DNA from: Coriobacteriaceae bacterium
Lineage (GTDB): Bacteria > Actinomycetota > Coriobacteriia > Coriobacteriales > Eggerthellaceae
Direction of reading: 5' to 3'
DNA: 64,000 nt
NCBI GenBank assembly: GCA_004555335.1
Contig: SFII01000001.1
Coordinates: 1-64,000 of the forward strand
A program made the position numbers and the translations under genes. The notes under the pieces are model-generated. The model saw only the letters and a list, made by a program, of their open reading frames with translations. It was not told the DNA's origin and made no database searches. This document shows, piece by piece, positions 52,214-60,547 of the stretch (position 1 is its first letter; the number at the start of each line of letters is the position of its first letter).

Positions 52214-54682
52214 ATGACAATGGCTGAAGAAACGAAATACCAAGCGGTGGAAACCGCGGAGGTGATGCTCGGAGAGGGCATGAATTCCGCGGCGAAGAAC
52301 GGTTGCTCCGAAGAGATGCTCGGAACCGCGCATTCCGCCGAATACAGCTTCACTTCGTCGGCGGCGGGCGCCGATCCCGCGAAGGTCACCAAATGCCAGT
52401 CTCCCGAAGAGCGCTTCGAGCGTCTGAGGGAGCTTGCATCCGAATACTTGGAGGAAAAGGACCTCGACTTCTTGGAGAGGGCCTTCAACTACGCCAACGA
52501 AGCCCACAAGGGCCAGTGCCGCAAGAGCGGCGAACCCTATATCACGCATCCCATCGAGGTCGCCATCATCCTGACCGACCTGCACATGGATGTGGAAACC
52601 CTGACTGCCGCCATCCTGCATGATACCGTTGAAGATACCGATGCCACCTTCGAAGAGGTTGCGAAGGTGTTCAACGAATCCGTCGCGCAGTTGGTAGAGG
52701 GCGTCACGAAGATCACCAGGATCGAAGTCGAGACCCTGACCGATCAGCAGGCCCAGACCATCCGCAAGATGCTCGTCGCCATGAACAAGGACATCCGAGT
52801 CATCGTCATCAAGCTTGCCGACCGCCTTCACAACATGCGAACCCTGTCTGCCCTGCGCGAGGACCGCCGTATCTTCAAGTCGCGTGAGACTTTGGAAATC
52901 TATGCGCCCATCGCGCATCGCCTGGGTATCAATTCCATGAAGTGGGAGCTCGAGGACCTTGCCTTCTTCTACTTGGAGCCCGTCAAGTTCAAGCAGGTTT
53001 CCCGCCTGGTCGCCGAAAGCCGCCAGGAACGAGAGAAGTACCTCGCCTGCGTCATGAAAGAGCTCCAGGAGGAAATGGACTATCTGGGTATCGAATGCCA
53101 GATGATGGGCAGGCCCAAGCATCTGTATTCCATCTACCAGAAGATGGTCACCGGCGGTAAGGACTTCTCGGAAATCTACGACCTCATCGCCGTCCGCATC
53201 ATCGTGAACTCGATCAACGAATGCTATTCGGCCCTCGGTGCGGTCCATTACCTGTGGCATCCCATGCCCGGGCGCTTCAAGGACTACATCGCGATGCCCA
53301 AGTACAACATGTACCAGAGCCTGCATACCACCGTTATCGGTCCTGCTGCAAGGCCCTTGGAAGTGCAGATCCGTACCGAGGAGATGCACGAGATGAGCGA
53401 ATACGGCGTTGCCGCCCACTGGAGGTACAAGGAAGGCGGCGGCGGGAAGAAGGATGCCGCCTTCGACCAGACCCTGGCATGGCTGCGCCAGATGGTCGAC
53501 TGGCAGGACGAGACCCGCGACTCCCGCGAGTTCTTGAAGACCCTCAAGGTCGATCTTGCGGATTCCGAGGTGTACGTGTTCACCCCGAAGGGCGAGGTCG
53601 TCAGCCTGAGGGCGGGGTCCACTCCCGTCGACTTCGCCTATGCCATCCACACCGAAGTGGGCAACCATTGCGTGGGCGCCAAGGTGAACGCCGCGATTGT
53701 CCCCCTGTCCTACGAGCTCAAGATGGGCGACCGCGTGGAAATCCTGACCCAGAAGAGCGCGGCTCCCAACCGCAACTGGATCACGATGGTGAAAACGCCC
53801 AGCGCGCGAAGCAAGATCCGCTCGTATTTCAGCAAGGCATCGCGTTCGGATGATTTGCAGCTCGGCCACGATAAGCTGGTGCGCGAGATGCGCAAGAACG
53901 GCATGGGCATCAACAATGCTCCCGGCCAGCGCGCCCTGCGCGAAGTCGCCGAGCATCTGGGCTTCAAGGACGTCGACGAGATGCTCATCGGCATCGGTTG
54001 CGATCGCGAGAGCGTCCAGCATGTTGCGAACCGCATGATCAAGCTCATGGTCGACCGTGAGGCGGAGGCGGAAGCGGAAGCCCAGCGCAGCTACAGCATG
54101 GGCATCAATACGGGCAGGGCTATCCCCTTGCTCACCAACGTGAAGCATCCCAGCAAGAGGGAGACCCATTCCAGCAGCGGTATCGTGGTCAAGGGCGTGG
54201 AAGGCGTTCTCGTGCGCTTGGCGAATTGCTGCAATCCCGTTCCCGGCGATGACATCATGGGATTCGTCACCCGCGGCCGCGGCGTTTCCGTGCACAGGAG
54301 CGACTGCCCCAACGCGCAATCCCTCCAGTCTCAGAAAGAGCGCATCATCGATGTATCCTGGGATGCCAACCCCAAGGGCGATACCACGTACAAGGCGGAA
54401 GTGGTCATCGAGGCCGTCGACCGCATGAACCTGCTTCGCGATGTCATCGCGGTGCTTTCCGAAGAGGGGGCCAATGTGCTCTCGTCCTCTTCACGCGTGT
54501 CTCCCCGCGACAATATGGCGGTGTTCAGGTTCCTCTTCCAGGTGAGCGACGTCGGGGCTATCAACAGCATCATCAGGAAGGCCGCGGCGGTCCATGGAGT
54601 CTTCGATGTCCACAGGACCATGCCGGGTGAAGATCCTGCCGCGGATGCGCGTAAGGCGATGAAGAAGGGAAGCATCAAGTGA
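52214..54682 (+). CDS. rel: Bifunctional (p)ppGpp synthetase/hydrolase (Rel/SpoT)
   Basis: Makes and degrades (p)ppGpp in the stringent response. The 822-residue protein has an HD hydrolase domain with GEPYITHPIEVA and ILHDTVEDT (His136-Asp137), so hydrolysis should be active. The synthetase domain follows (GRFKDYIAMPKYNMYQSLHTTV and EVQIRTEEMHE), then TGS (VYVFTPKGEVVSLRAGSTPVDFAY), a helical/zinc-type region containing ANCCNPVPGDDIMGFVTRGRG, and a C-terminal ACT domain. The first ~60 residues are a divergent extension. ATG 52214 (AGGA at 4 bases) and ATG 52220 are both possible. It overlaps the next gene by 4 bases. Confidence 0.97.
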   Translation: MTMAEETKYQAVETAEVMLGEGMNSAAKNGCSEEMLGTAHSAEYSFTSSAAGADPAKVTKCQSPEERFERLRELASEYLEEKDLDFLERAFNYANEAHKGQCRKSGEPYITHPIEVAIILTDLHMDVETLTAAILHDTVEDTDATFEEVAKVFNESVAQLVEGVTKITRIEVETLTDQQAQTIRKMLVAMNKDIRVIVIKLADRLHNMRTLSALREDRRIFKSRETLEIYAPIAHRLGINSMKWELEDLAFFYLEPVKFKQVSRLVAESRQEREKYLACVMKELQEEMDYLGIECQMMGRPKHLYSIYQKMVTGGKDFSEIYDLIAVRIIVNSINECYSALGAVHYLWHPMPGRFKDYIAMPKYNMYQSLHTTVIGPAARPLEVQIRTEEMHEMSEYGVAAHWRYKEGGGGKKDAAFDQTLAWLRQMVDWQDETRDSREFLKTLKVDLADSEVYVFTPKGEVVSLRAGSTPVDFAYAIHTEVGNHCVGAKVNAAIVPLSYELKMGDRVEILTQKSAAPNRNWITMVKTPSARSKIRSYFSKASRSDDLQLGHDKLVREMRKNGMGINNAPGQRALREVAEHLGFKDVDEMLIGIGCDRESVQHVANRMIKLMVDREAEAEAEAQRSYSMGINTGRAIPLLTNVKHPSKRETHSSSGIVVKGVEGVLVRLANCCNPVPGDDIMGFVTRGRGVSVHRSDCPNAQSLQSQKERIIDVSWDANPKGDTTYKAEVVIEAVDRMNLLRDVIAVLSEEGANVLSSSSRVSPRDNMAVFRFLFQVSDVGAINSIIRKAAAVHGVFDVHRTMPGEDPAADARKAMKKGSIK

Positions 54683-55377
54683 GTGCGATGGTGAATAAGG
54701 TGACGACCGGCTGCGCCCCGGTGGAGTACGTGGTTGTCGGCATGTTGGAGAATAACGTCTACTTCATCGAGGACGGCGAAGGCGGCGTCATCGTGTGCGA
54801 CCCCAGCGACCAGGTGGAAACGCTCCTTTCGGTGGCGGGGGACAGGAAGGTCTCCGCGATCTTCGTCACCCATAGGCACTTCGACCACGTCGGCGCCCTT
54901 GCCGCACTGAAGGAGGCGACGGGCGCACCCGTATATTGCGGTGCGATCGATGCGCCCGGTGTCGAAGGGCCTGAAGCCGGATCCCACGGCGTGGTGGTGG
55001 ATTCCTGCAAGGTCGACTATCCCGTGGAAGACGGGCAGGCCATCACGGTGGGTAAGACCACCTGGAAGGTGATCCATACCCCCGGCCACACCAAGGGCGG
55101 CGTCTGCTATTACCTCGACCCGGCGGATTGCGCCATCGAATGCGAGGGGCCGCGCTATCCGCTGCTCCTTTCCGGCGATACCCTGTTCCATCAGAGTACC
55201 GGGCGCACGGATTTCGAGGGCGGCAGCGAGCAGGATATGCTCTACTCGATGAACCGTTTGGGCGAGCTTTCCGACGAAACCCTGGTGTTTCCCGGCCATT
55301 CTTCGCTGACTACCATCGGAAGGAACAGGTTCTGGGTAATCGAGGCGTACGCCCGTTTCATCGGGATGGAGCAATAG
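54679..55377 (+). CDS. Metallo-beta-lactamase-fold hydrolase, glyoxalase II-like
   Basis: A 232-residue metallohydrolase with the two-metal signature THRHFDHVG (His65, His67, Asp69, His70), HTPGHTKGGVCYYL, SGDTLFHQSTGRTDF and the last ligand in FPGHSS. This arrangement matches the small hydroxyacylglutathione-hydrolase/YcbL group, which hydrolyses thioesters; the true substrate is unknown. The GTG at 54679 overlaps the rel stop; ATG 54688 is an alternative. Its coupling to rel (overlap) recurs in some actinobacteria. Confidence 0.9.
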   Translation: MSAMVNKVTTGCAPVEYVVVGMLENNVYFIEDGEGGVIVCDPSDQVETLLSVAGDRKVSAIFVTHRHFDHVGALAALKEATGAPVYCGAIDAPGVEGPEAGSHGVVVDSCKVDYPVEDGQAITVGKTTWKVIHTPGHTKGGVCYYLDPADCAIECEGPRYPLLLSGDTLFHQSTGRTDFEGGSEQDMLYSMNRLGELSDETLVFPGHSSLTTIGRNRFWVIEAYARFIGMEQ

Positions 55378-55489
55378 CTCCAGGCGATTCTGCCTGGTAC
55401 TGCTGTAAGGGAATCTTTACACTTGGGGCGAAGGGCTGCGGTAAAATCATTGGCTAGCGCCGTTGTCCCAGATGCTGTTAGGAGCGCAT

Positions 55490-56119
55490 ATGGCACGCAA
55501 GAAGAAGTATGACTACTTCAAGACCTTCGAAGAGCAGGCGAAGACCGTCATCGAAGAGGCGGAACTGCTCGTCGAGGTTATCGAGAACTTTTCCTCCGCA
55601 GACGACATCAAGGCCGTGCTGCCGAAGGCCCATGAAATCGAAAATCGAGGCGACCAGCTGAATCACGAGAATTACAATGCGGTTGCCGTGGACTTCGTGA
55701 CTCCCATCGATCGCGAGGACCTGATCGATATCTCCAGTTCTCTCGACAGCATTATCGACCAGATGGAAGAAACCATCATGGAGTTCTACATGCTGCACAT
55801 CCATAGCATGCACGAAAGCTGCCTGGAATTCGCCCGTTATGTGCTCGAGGCGTCCCGTGCCCTGCTTATCGCCGTCCAGGATTTCCAGAATTACAAGAAG
55901 TCCGCAACTTTCCGCGGTGCTATCGCGAAGGTGAACGATTGCGAAGAAGCGGCAGACGAGGCGTATCTGCGCATCATGCACAAGATGTACAGTGCCGATA
56001 ATCCCGACCCCATCTACGTGCTGGTGTGGACGCGCATCTTCGATCAGCTGGAAGAATGCTGCGACGGTTGCGAGCATGTGGCAGACGCCCTGGAAACCGT
56101 CATGTTGAAGGATTCCTAG
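55490..56119 (+). CDS. DUF47 (PhoU-like) family protein
   Basis: A 209-residue all-helical protein of the DUF47/YkaA type: a basic start (MARKKKYDYF), KAHEIENRGDQLNHENYNAVAVDFVTPIDREDLIDISSSLDSIID, then paired long helices with Glu/Asp/His clusters. DUF47 proteins usually sit beside a Pit-type phosphate permease and are thought to regulate it. No pit gene adjoins here: the next gene is a minus-strand membrane protein of another family. The ATG at 55490 follows TTAGGAG. A TAAAAT at 55442-55447 may be its -10. A terminator follows. Confidence 0.88.
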   Translation: MARKKKYDYFKTFEEQAKTVIEEAELLVEVIENFSSADDIKAVLPKAHEIENRGDQLNHENYNAVAVDFVTPIDREDLIDISSSLDSIIDQMEETIMEFYMLHIHSMHESCLEFARYVLEASRALLIAVQDFQNYKKSATFRGAIAKVNDCEEAADEAYLRIMHKMYSADNPDPIYVLVWTRIFDQLEECCDGCEHVADALETVMLKDS

Positions 56120-56166
56120 GCCGAAAGGCTGCTTCGGGTTGCATTACGGCATAACTTGCACACATG

Positions 56167-56199
56167 CGGGCCGGCGGGTTCATCCTGCCGGCCCGTTTT
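56167..56199 (+). terminator. Intrinsic terminator after the DUF47 gene
   Basis: CGGGCCGGC pairs with GCCGGCCCG across an 11-base loop, ending in TTTT. It may also serve the convergent minus-strand gene. Confidence 0.82.
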
Positions 56200-56322
56200 C
56201 GCGTCTGAAGGAGGATTACTTGCGTACTCGGCGATTTCATGGGCTTATGGTTGCCGGCGGTAGGCCATGCCCAAAGAGGGCTCCGGCGTGCGGCAATCTG
56301 CAGTAGTGCGCCGTTTTCCGCG

Positions 56323-57126
56323 TCAGAGCCTGTGCTTATGGCGCGTCTTGTCGCGTCCTCGGGTGGAATGGCGGTTCTTCTTCACGCTCTTGCGCGCGTG
56401 GGCGGCAAGCGAGGAGATGTCTGCAGGTCCCAGGTCGGCCAGCTTGTCCTTGCCTTTCAGGGCGCGGACGGGTTTGGCGAGCGCATCTGCCATGGGGATG
56501 GTCAGGTCGCGTGCGGGCTTGGTGCGCCAGCCGAATTCAAGCGACGCGATCCTGATTCCGATGCCCAAAAGCACGCAGATCAGCGCCGACCAGTGGTCCA
56601 GGATATGGTAGGTGCGCATGATGGCGTAGGCGCTCGCGCTGATAGCCGCGGCGGATGCATAGAGGGATCCGGGGGTGAATGCCACGATGTGGTGGTTGAG
56701 TGCGACGTCGCGAACGATACCGCCTCCGACTGCGGTGAGCATTCCCAGCAGGATGGCAGGGACGATGCCCAATCCGGCGGCGATTGCCTTGCCTGCGCCG
56801 ATGACTGCCCAAAGGCCGCATTGGATGATGTCCATGATCTCGATAAGGGGGTCGGCCAGTTTGACGAGCCTTCCGAAATAGAAGACCACCACGGCGCAGA
56901 TCACGCAGGCGATGATGAGCTCGGGCCTTTGGAAGGCGTAGATGCCGTAGTCCTGCAACAGCACATCGCGCATGACTCCGCCGAACAGGCCGATGATGAT
57001 CGCCATCATGATGGTGCCGAGGATGTCGTATTTCTCGCGCGTTGCAGCGAGTGCGCCGGTCATGGCGCTGGTAACGGTTGCGGTCAATTCGAACCAGAAC
57101 GGAATGGCGAGTCCGGTATCTAGCAT
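56323..57126 (-). CDS. UPF0126 / YadS-type (TRIC-like) membrane protein
   Basis: A 267-residue protein with about seven transmembrane helices built from two homologous halves, each containing a Gly-rich RDV motif (GLFGGVMRDVLL and AVGGGIVRDVAL). This is the UPF0126 pattern, whose members are related to TRIC cation channels; YicG/YadS substrates include glycine by some reports, so function is open. The C-terminus adds about 65 basic residues. The ATG at 57124-57126 follows a perfect AAGGAGG; a longer open frame upstream is Arg-rich and not supported. Divergent from lysC. Confidence 0.87.
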   Translation of the reverse strand: MLDTGLAIPFWFELTATVTSAMTGALAATREKYDILGTIMMAIIIGLFGGVMRDVLLQDYGIYAFQRPELIIACVICAVVVFYFGRLVKLADPLIEIMDIIQCGLWAVIGAGKAIAAGLGIVPAILLGMLTAVGGGIVRDVALNHHIVAFTPGSLYASAAAISASAYAIMRTYHILDHWSALICVLLGIGIRIASLEFGWRTKPARDLTIPMADALAKPVRALKGKDKLADLGPADISSLAAHARKSVKKNRHSTRGRDKTRHKHRL

Positions 57127-57329
57127 CCTGCACCTCCTTGGGTCTCGGCGTCTTTCGCGATGGGTTTCCTTGGGCAAGCGATTCTGAATCCCCCGGGCCT
57201 TTCTGGGAAGGGCAGTCAAGGGAACTCCATGTTTGCATCAGATGTCGTTCATCCTACAGGGGCGACTGGTTGCGTTTTATGCGCATGTGGTTAATTGAGG
57301 GTAAAATCAGCGCTTGCGATAGAAGCGGC

Positions 57330-57338
57330 TGGTATCAT
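57330..57338 (+). promoter_or_regulatory. Candidate extended -10 element of lysC
   Basis: TGGTATCAT with TATCAT at 57333-57338, 63 bases before the lysC start. It shares 11 bases (GGTATCATTGG) with the element before gatC. Confidence 0.45.
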
Positions 57339-57400
57339 TGGGAAGGCTGTGGGGCCGCCGTGTCCTATGGAACAGAAAACGACCGAAGAAAAGGAACCCG

Positions 57401-58681
57401 ATGGCATTAATCGTAGCAAAGTTCGGCGGAACCTCCGTTGCGTCCCCCGAACGTATCCAGATGGTTGCCAAGCGCCTGATCTCCATCAAGCAGCAGGGCA
57501 ACGACGTGGTGGCCGTAGTTTCGGCAATGGGCAAGACCACCGACGAACTGGTCGGTTTGGCCGCTGCGCTGAGCAAGAACCCTCCCGCCCGCGAAATGGA
57601 TAGGCTGCTCTCCACGGGCGAACAGGTTTCCATGACCCTGCTCGCCATGGCGATCGAGGCAAGGGGATACCGTGCGATGAGCTTCACCGGCCGCCAGGCA
57701 GGTATCAAGACCAGCACCGAGCACAAGAAGGCCAAGATCCAGCTCGTGCATGCCGATCGCATCCAGACCGCTATCGAAGAGGGTTACATCCCTGTCGTTG
57801 CCGGCTTCCAGGGAATCGACGAAAAGGGCGATATCACCACCTTGGGCCGTGGCGGTTCCGACACCACCGCCGTCGCCGTCGCCTACGGCATCGGCGCGGA
57901 TGTGTGCGAGATCTATTCCGATGTCGACGGCGTATATAGCGCCGATCCCCGTCTGGTTCCCCGCGCACGCAAGCTCGACGTCATCAGCTACGACGATATG
58001 CTGGAGCTGTCCAGCGCAGGCGCCGGCGTCCTGCAGGCGCGTGCCGTCGAATTGGCCCGTAAGTACAATGTTGTCATCCATTCCCGCTCTGCATTCTCCG
58101 ACGCACCGGGCACACTGATCAAGGAGGACGATCCTTCCATGGAAAAGGCAGTTATTTCCGGCATCGCTCACGACACCTCGGAAGTGAAGATCACCATCCG
58201 CGATGCTCCGGACGAGTCCGGTATCGCGTCCAAGATCTTCAGCGCGCTTGCCGGCAATAAGGTCAACCTGGACATGATCATCCAGAACGTGTCCGAAGAA
58301 GGCAGCACCGACATGACCTTCACCTGCCCCGAGTCCGATTTGGACAAGGCGCGTGAAGTCGTCGAGAACGTCATTCCCGTCATCCGCGCCCGCGACTACG
58401 TGGTCGACGAGAATATCGCGAAGGTGTCCCTGGTTGGCACCGGCATGAAGTCCAGCCCCGGCGTTGCCGCACGCGCGTTCACCGCGCTCGCCGAGGCCGA
58501 TGTGAACATCATCCTGATCTCCACCAGCCCCATCCGCCTGTCCATGGTTGTTGCTGCCGACCAGGTTGAAGTGGCCGTTCGCGCTTTGCATACCGCATTC
58601 GGATTGGATTCTGATAGCGTATTTGAAGAAACCATGCTTTCTGCCGAAGAGCTGGAGGCCAAGAAGAAGAAGGGTCGCTAG
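57401..58681 (+). CDS. lysC: Aspartate kinase
   Basis: Phosphorylates aspartate in the first step to Lys, Thr, Met and diaminopimelate. The 426-residue protein has the kinase start IVAKFGGTSVAS, the GRGGSDTTAVAVAYGIGADVCEIYSDVDG active-site stretch, and two C-terminal ACT domains (DAPDESGIASKIFSALAGNKVN and VGTGMKSSPGVAARAFTALAEADVNI) that bind feedback inhibitors. The start follows AAAAGGAACCCG. An internal start for a separate beta subunit, known in other Gram-positives, is possible but not clear. asd follows beyond a terminator. Confidence 0.97.
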   Translation: MALIVAKFGGTSVASPERIQMVAKRLISIKQQGNDVVAVVSAMGKTTDELVGLAAALSKNPPAREMDRLLSTGEQVSMTLLAMAIEARGYRAMSFTGRQAGIKTSTEHKKAKIQLVHADRIQTAIEEGYIPVVAGFQGIDEKGDITTLGRGGSDTTAVAVAYGIGADVCEIYSDVDGVYSADPRLVPRARKLDVISYDDMLELSSAGAGVLQARAVELARKYNVVIHSRSAFSDAPGTLIKEDDPSMEKAVISGIAHDTSEVKITIRDAPDESGIASKIFSALAGNKVNLDMIIQNVSEEGSTDMTFTCPESDLDKAREVVENVIPVIRARDYVVDENIAKVSLVGTGMKSSPGVAARAFTALAEADVNIILISTSPIRLSMVVAADQVEVAVRALHTAFGLDSDSVFEETMLSAEELEAKKKKGR

Positions 58682-58708
58682 TCCGCGCGGCTCCGAAAAG
58701 GCATTATT

Positions 58709-58745
58709 CGGGTGGCAGGCGCATCGAGCCTCCACCCGTTTTTTT
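58709..58745 (+). terminator. Intrinsic terminator between lysC and asd
   Basis: CGGGTGG pairs with CCACCCG, with a second inner helix CAGGC/GCCT, followed by seven T, only 31 bases before the asd start. Confidence 0.82.
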
Positions 58746-58775
58746 ATGTATACGAACACCTGAAAGGGGAACAAC

Positions 58776-59852
58776 ATGGCTTGGACCAAGGAAATGCCCG
58801 CAAATCCCGTAGTCGCAATCGCCGGCGCAACCGGTGCCGTCGGCCGCGAGATGCTCAAGTGCCTTGAACAGGTGAACTTCCCCGCCAAGGAAATCCGCTT
58901 GCTGGCCTCTGCCCGTTCCGCCGGCCAGACCGTTCCCTTCGCAGGTTGCGGTGACCTGCCCGCCGGTGAGCTGACTGTGCAGGAAATGACCGAGGAAAGC
59001 TTCCAGGGCGTCGATATCGCGCTGTTCAGCGCGGGTGCCGGCGTGTCCAAGAAGTTCCGCCAGGCGGTTGTGGATGCTGGTGCCGTGATGATCGACAACT
59101 CCAGCGCATTCCGCATGGATAAGGACGTCCCCCTGATCGTGCCCGAGGTCAATGCCGAAGACGTTGCCTGGCACAATGGCGTTATCGCCAATCCCAACTG
59201 CACGACCATCCAGATGGTCGTCGCTCTGGAGCCCCTGCGTGCCCTGGGCCATATCGACCGCATTATCGTGAGCAGCTACCAGTCTGCAAGCGGCGCGGGC
59301 GCAAAGGGCATGGCAGAACTGGAAGACCAGGCGGGCAAGGTCCTTGCCGGCGAGGATTTCGAGCCTTCCGCCTTCGCCCATCAGATTGCCTTCAACTGCA
59401 TCCCCCATATCGACGTCTTCATCGACGGTGATTATCTGAACGACGCCCCCGAAGGCTACACCAAGGAAGAATGGAAGATGGTGGTGGAAACCAAGAAGAT
59501 CTTCCATGACGATACGGTCCAGGTCGCGCCCACCTGCGTGCGCGTCCCTGTGCTGCGTTGCCATTCCGAGAGCATCAACCTGGAATTCGATCGTCCCGTT
59601 TCCATCGAGGCGGTGAAGGAAGCTCTTGCAAACGGCAAGAACGTCGTTCTGGAAGACGATCCCGCGAACAACGTGTACCCCATGCCCGCCCTGCACGCAG
59701 GTTCCTTCGACACCTTCGTTGGCCGTGTGCGCCGCGATGCCACCGTGGCAGACGACCGTGGCGTTGCCATGTGGGTGGTTGCCGACCAACTGCTGCGCGG
59801 TGCTGCCCTGAACGCGGTGTACATCGCCCAGGCACTGCTGCCCCAGGCTTAG
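58776..59852 (+). CDS. asd: Aspartate-semialdehyde dehydrogenase
   Basis: Reduces aspartyl phosphate to aspartate semialdehyde with NADPH. The 358-residue protein has the Rossmann motif VAIAGATGAVGREMLK, the catalytic cysteine Cys142 in NPNCTTIQMV, and the SYQSASGAGAKGM and HSESINLEFDRPV segments. The start follows AAAGGGG. It continues the lysC pathway, but the terminator between the genes means it depends on readthrough or its own promoter. Confidence 0.97.
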   Translation: MAWTKEMPANPVVAIAGATGAVGREMLKCLEQVNFPAKEIRLLASARSAGQTVPFAGCGDLPAGELTVQEMTEESFQGVDIALFSAGAGVSKKFRQAVVDAGAVMIDNSSAFRMDKDVPLIVPEVNAEDVAWHNGVIANPNCTTIQMVVALEPLRALGHIDRIIVSSYQSASGAGAKGMAELEDQAGKVLAGEDFEPSAFAHQIAFNCIPHIDVFIDGDYLNDAPEGYTKEEWKMVVETKKIFHDDTVQVAPTCVRVPVLRCHSESINLEFDRPVSIEAVKEALANGKNVVLEDDPANNVYPMPALHAGSFDTFVGRVRRDATVADDRGVAMWVVADQLLRGAALNAVYIAQALLPQA

Positions 59853-59954
59853 CGCTTCCAAGGTACGCTTGCGGCAAAAAGCTGCCGTTCGCAGATTGAA
59901 TCGGCGGGGTCTTGCCTAAGGCGTATCGGCCTGATAATATCTAGGTACGTGCTG

Positions 59955-59984
59955 AGCACCGCTCCTTCGGGAGCGGTGCTTTAT
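59955..59984 (+). terminator. Intrinsic terminator downstream of asd
   Basis: AGCACCGCTCC pairs perfectly with GGAGCGGTGCT around a TTCG loop, followed by TTAT. It is about 100 bases after the asd stop; nothing else is recognisable between them. Confidence 0.7.
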
Positions 59985-59998
59985 GCATTTCTGGGCAG

Positions 59999-60033
59999 AA
60001 AAACGCTCTCCGATCGAACTATCGGGGAGCGTT
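59999..60033 (-). terminator. Minus-strand terminator below the small RSAGG gene
   Basis: AACGCTCTCCGAT (60002-60014) pairs with ATCGGGGAGCGTT (60021-60033) with one wobble. On the minus strand the stem ends in TT and continues with TTT. It lies 34 bases beyond the stop codon at 60067. Confidence 0.7.
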
Positions 60034-60066
60034 GCTGTTTCGACCGCGAATGCTTTTCGGTTCGTG

Positions 60067-60325
60067 CTAGTTTCGGCCGAGCAGCTTATCGATGATGCGT
60101 GCGATCAGGCCCTTCTTCTGGGGGGTGCGGACAGGGTCTTGCGGTGCTTGCATTTCCTGGGCTTGCTCGGCCCCGCCGCTGAAAGGCTTGATAGGCACTC
60201 CGCCGGCACTGCGTACGCATGCAGGTTCCGGTTCGGGCTCTGCGGGCCAACCGCCGAGCGGGGGGGATGGGTGCGCCGCCTGCGCTGCGCAGGCCGATGT
60301 ACTCGTTTTCCTTCTTTGCAGACAT
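60067..60325 (-). pseudogene. Small RSAGG-motif protein gene, frameshifted at a seven-C run
   Basis: The ATG at 60323-60325 follows a strong AAGGAG. The frame reads MSAKKENEYIGLRSAGGAPI and reaches a run of seven C (plus-strand G 60260-60266). If the run had six C, the frame would continue for 85 residues to a TAG at 60067. The result is PLGGWPAEPEPEPACVRSAGGVPIKPFSGG, a linker and the basic amphipathic end KKGLIARIIDKLLGRN. The restored part resembles the tail of the neighbouring polyphosphate kinase, which has CVRSAGGAPIAPYSG and ends KKGFFARLFGRNK. As written the frame instead gives Arg-rich sequence to a stop near 60086. Sequencing error, phase variation, programmed slippage and real decay are all possible. 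Confidence 0.6.
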
Positions 60326-60470
60326 TTTCTCTCCTTGCTGTTTGGGATGCCGGTAGTTGGACCGGTTCGAGCCGGCCATTCGACGATCGCCGAGGCGGGT
60401 CTGCTGCCTGCAATCGTCGGCGGGCATTGTCCGCTTTAGGAGCAGATTCTGCAAGGTTTGTTATCAAGGT

Positions 60471-60504
60471 CGAACGCCCCCGAATCGGTATTCGGAGGCG
60501 TTCG
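60471..60504. other. Strong inverted repeat between ppk1 and the small RSAGG gene
   Basis: CGAACGCC (60471-60478) pairs with GGCGTTCG (60497-60504), with an inner CGAAT/ATTCG helix. No T-tract follows on the minus strand, so it is more likely an mRNA-stability or partial attenuation element. The rest of 60326-60547 holds no gene that I can support. Confidence 0.45.
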
Positions 60505-60547
60505 ATAAGCTCTTTTAATAGCAGCTGTTCAGCTATTGCCGTTTGCT

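Noticed and set aside
49433..54319. Minus-strand frame of more than 1600 codons over the RecJ-helicase and rel genes
   Set aside because: His/Asp/Gly-rich mirror of two well-supported genes on the plus strand; no start signal and no recognisable domain.
57127..57219. Longer form of the UPF0126 protein
   Set aside because: Arg-rich extension with no ribosome-binding site; the inner ATG has a perfect one.
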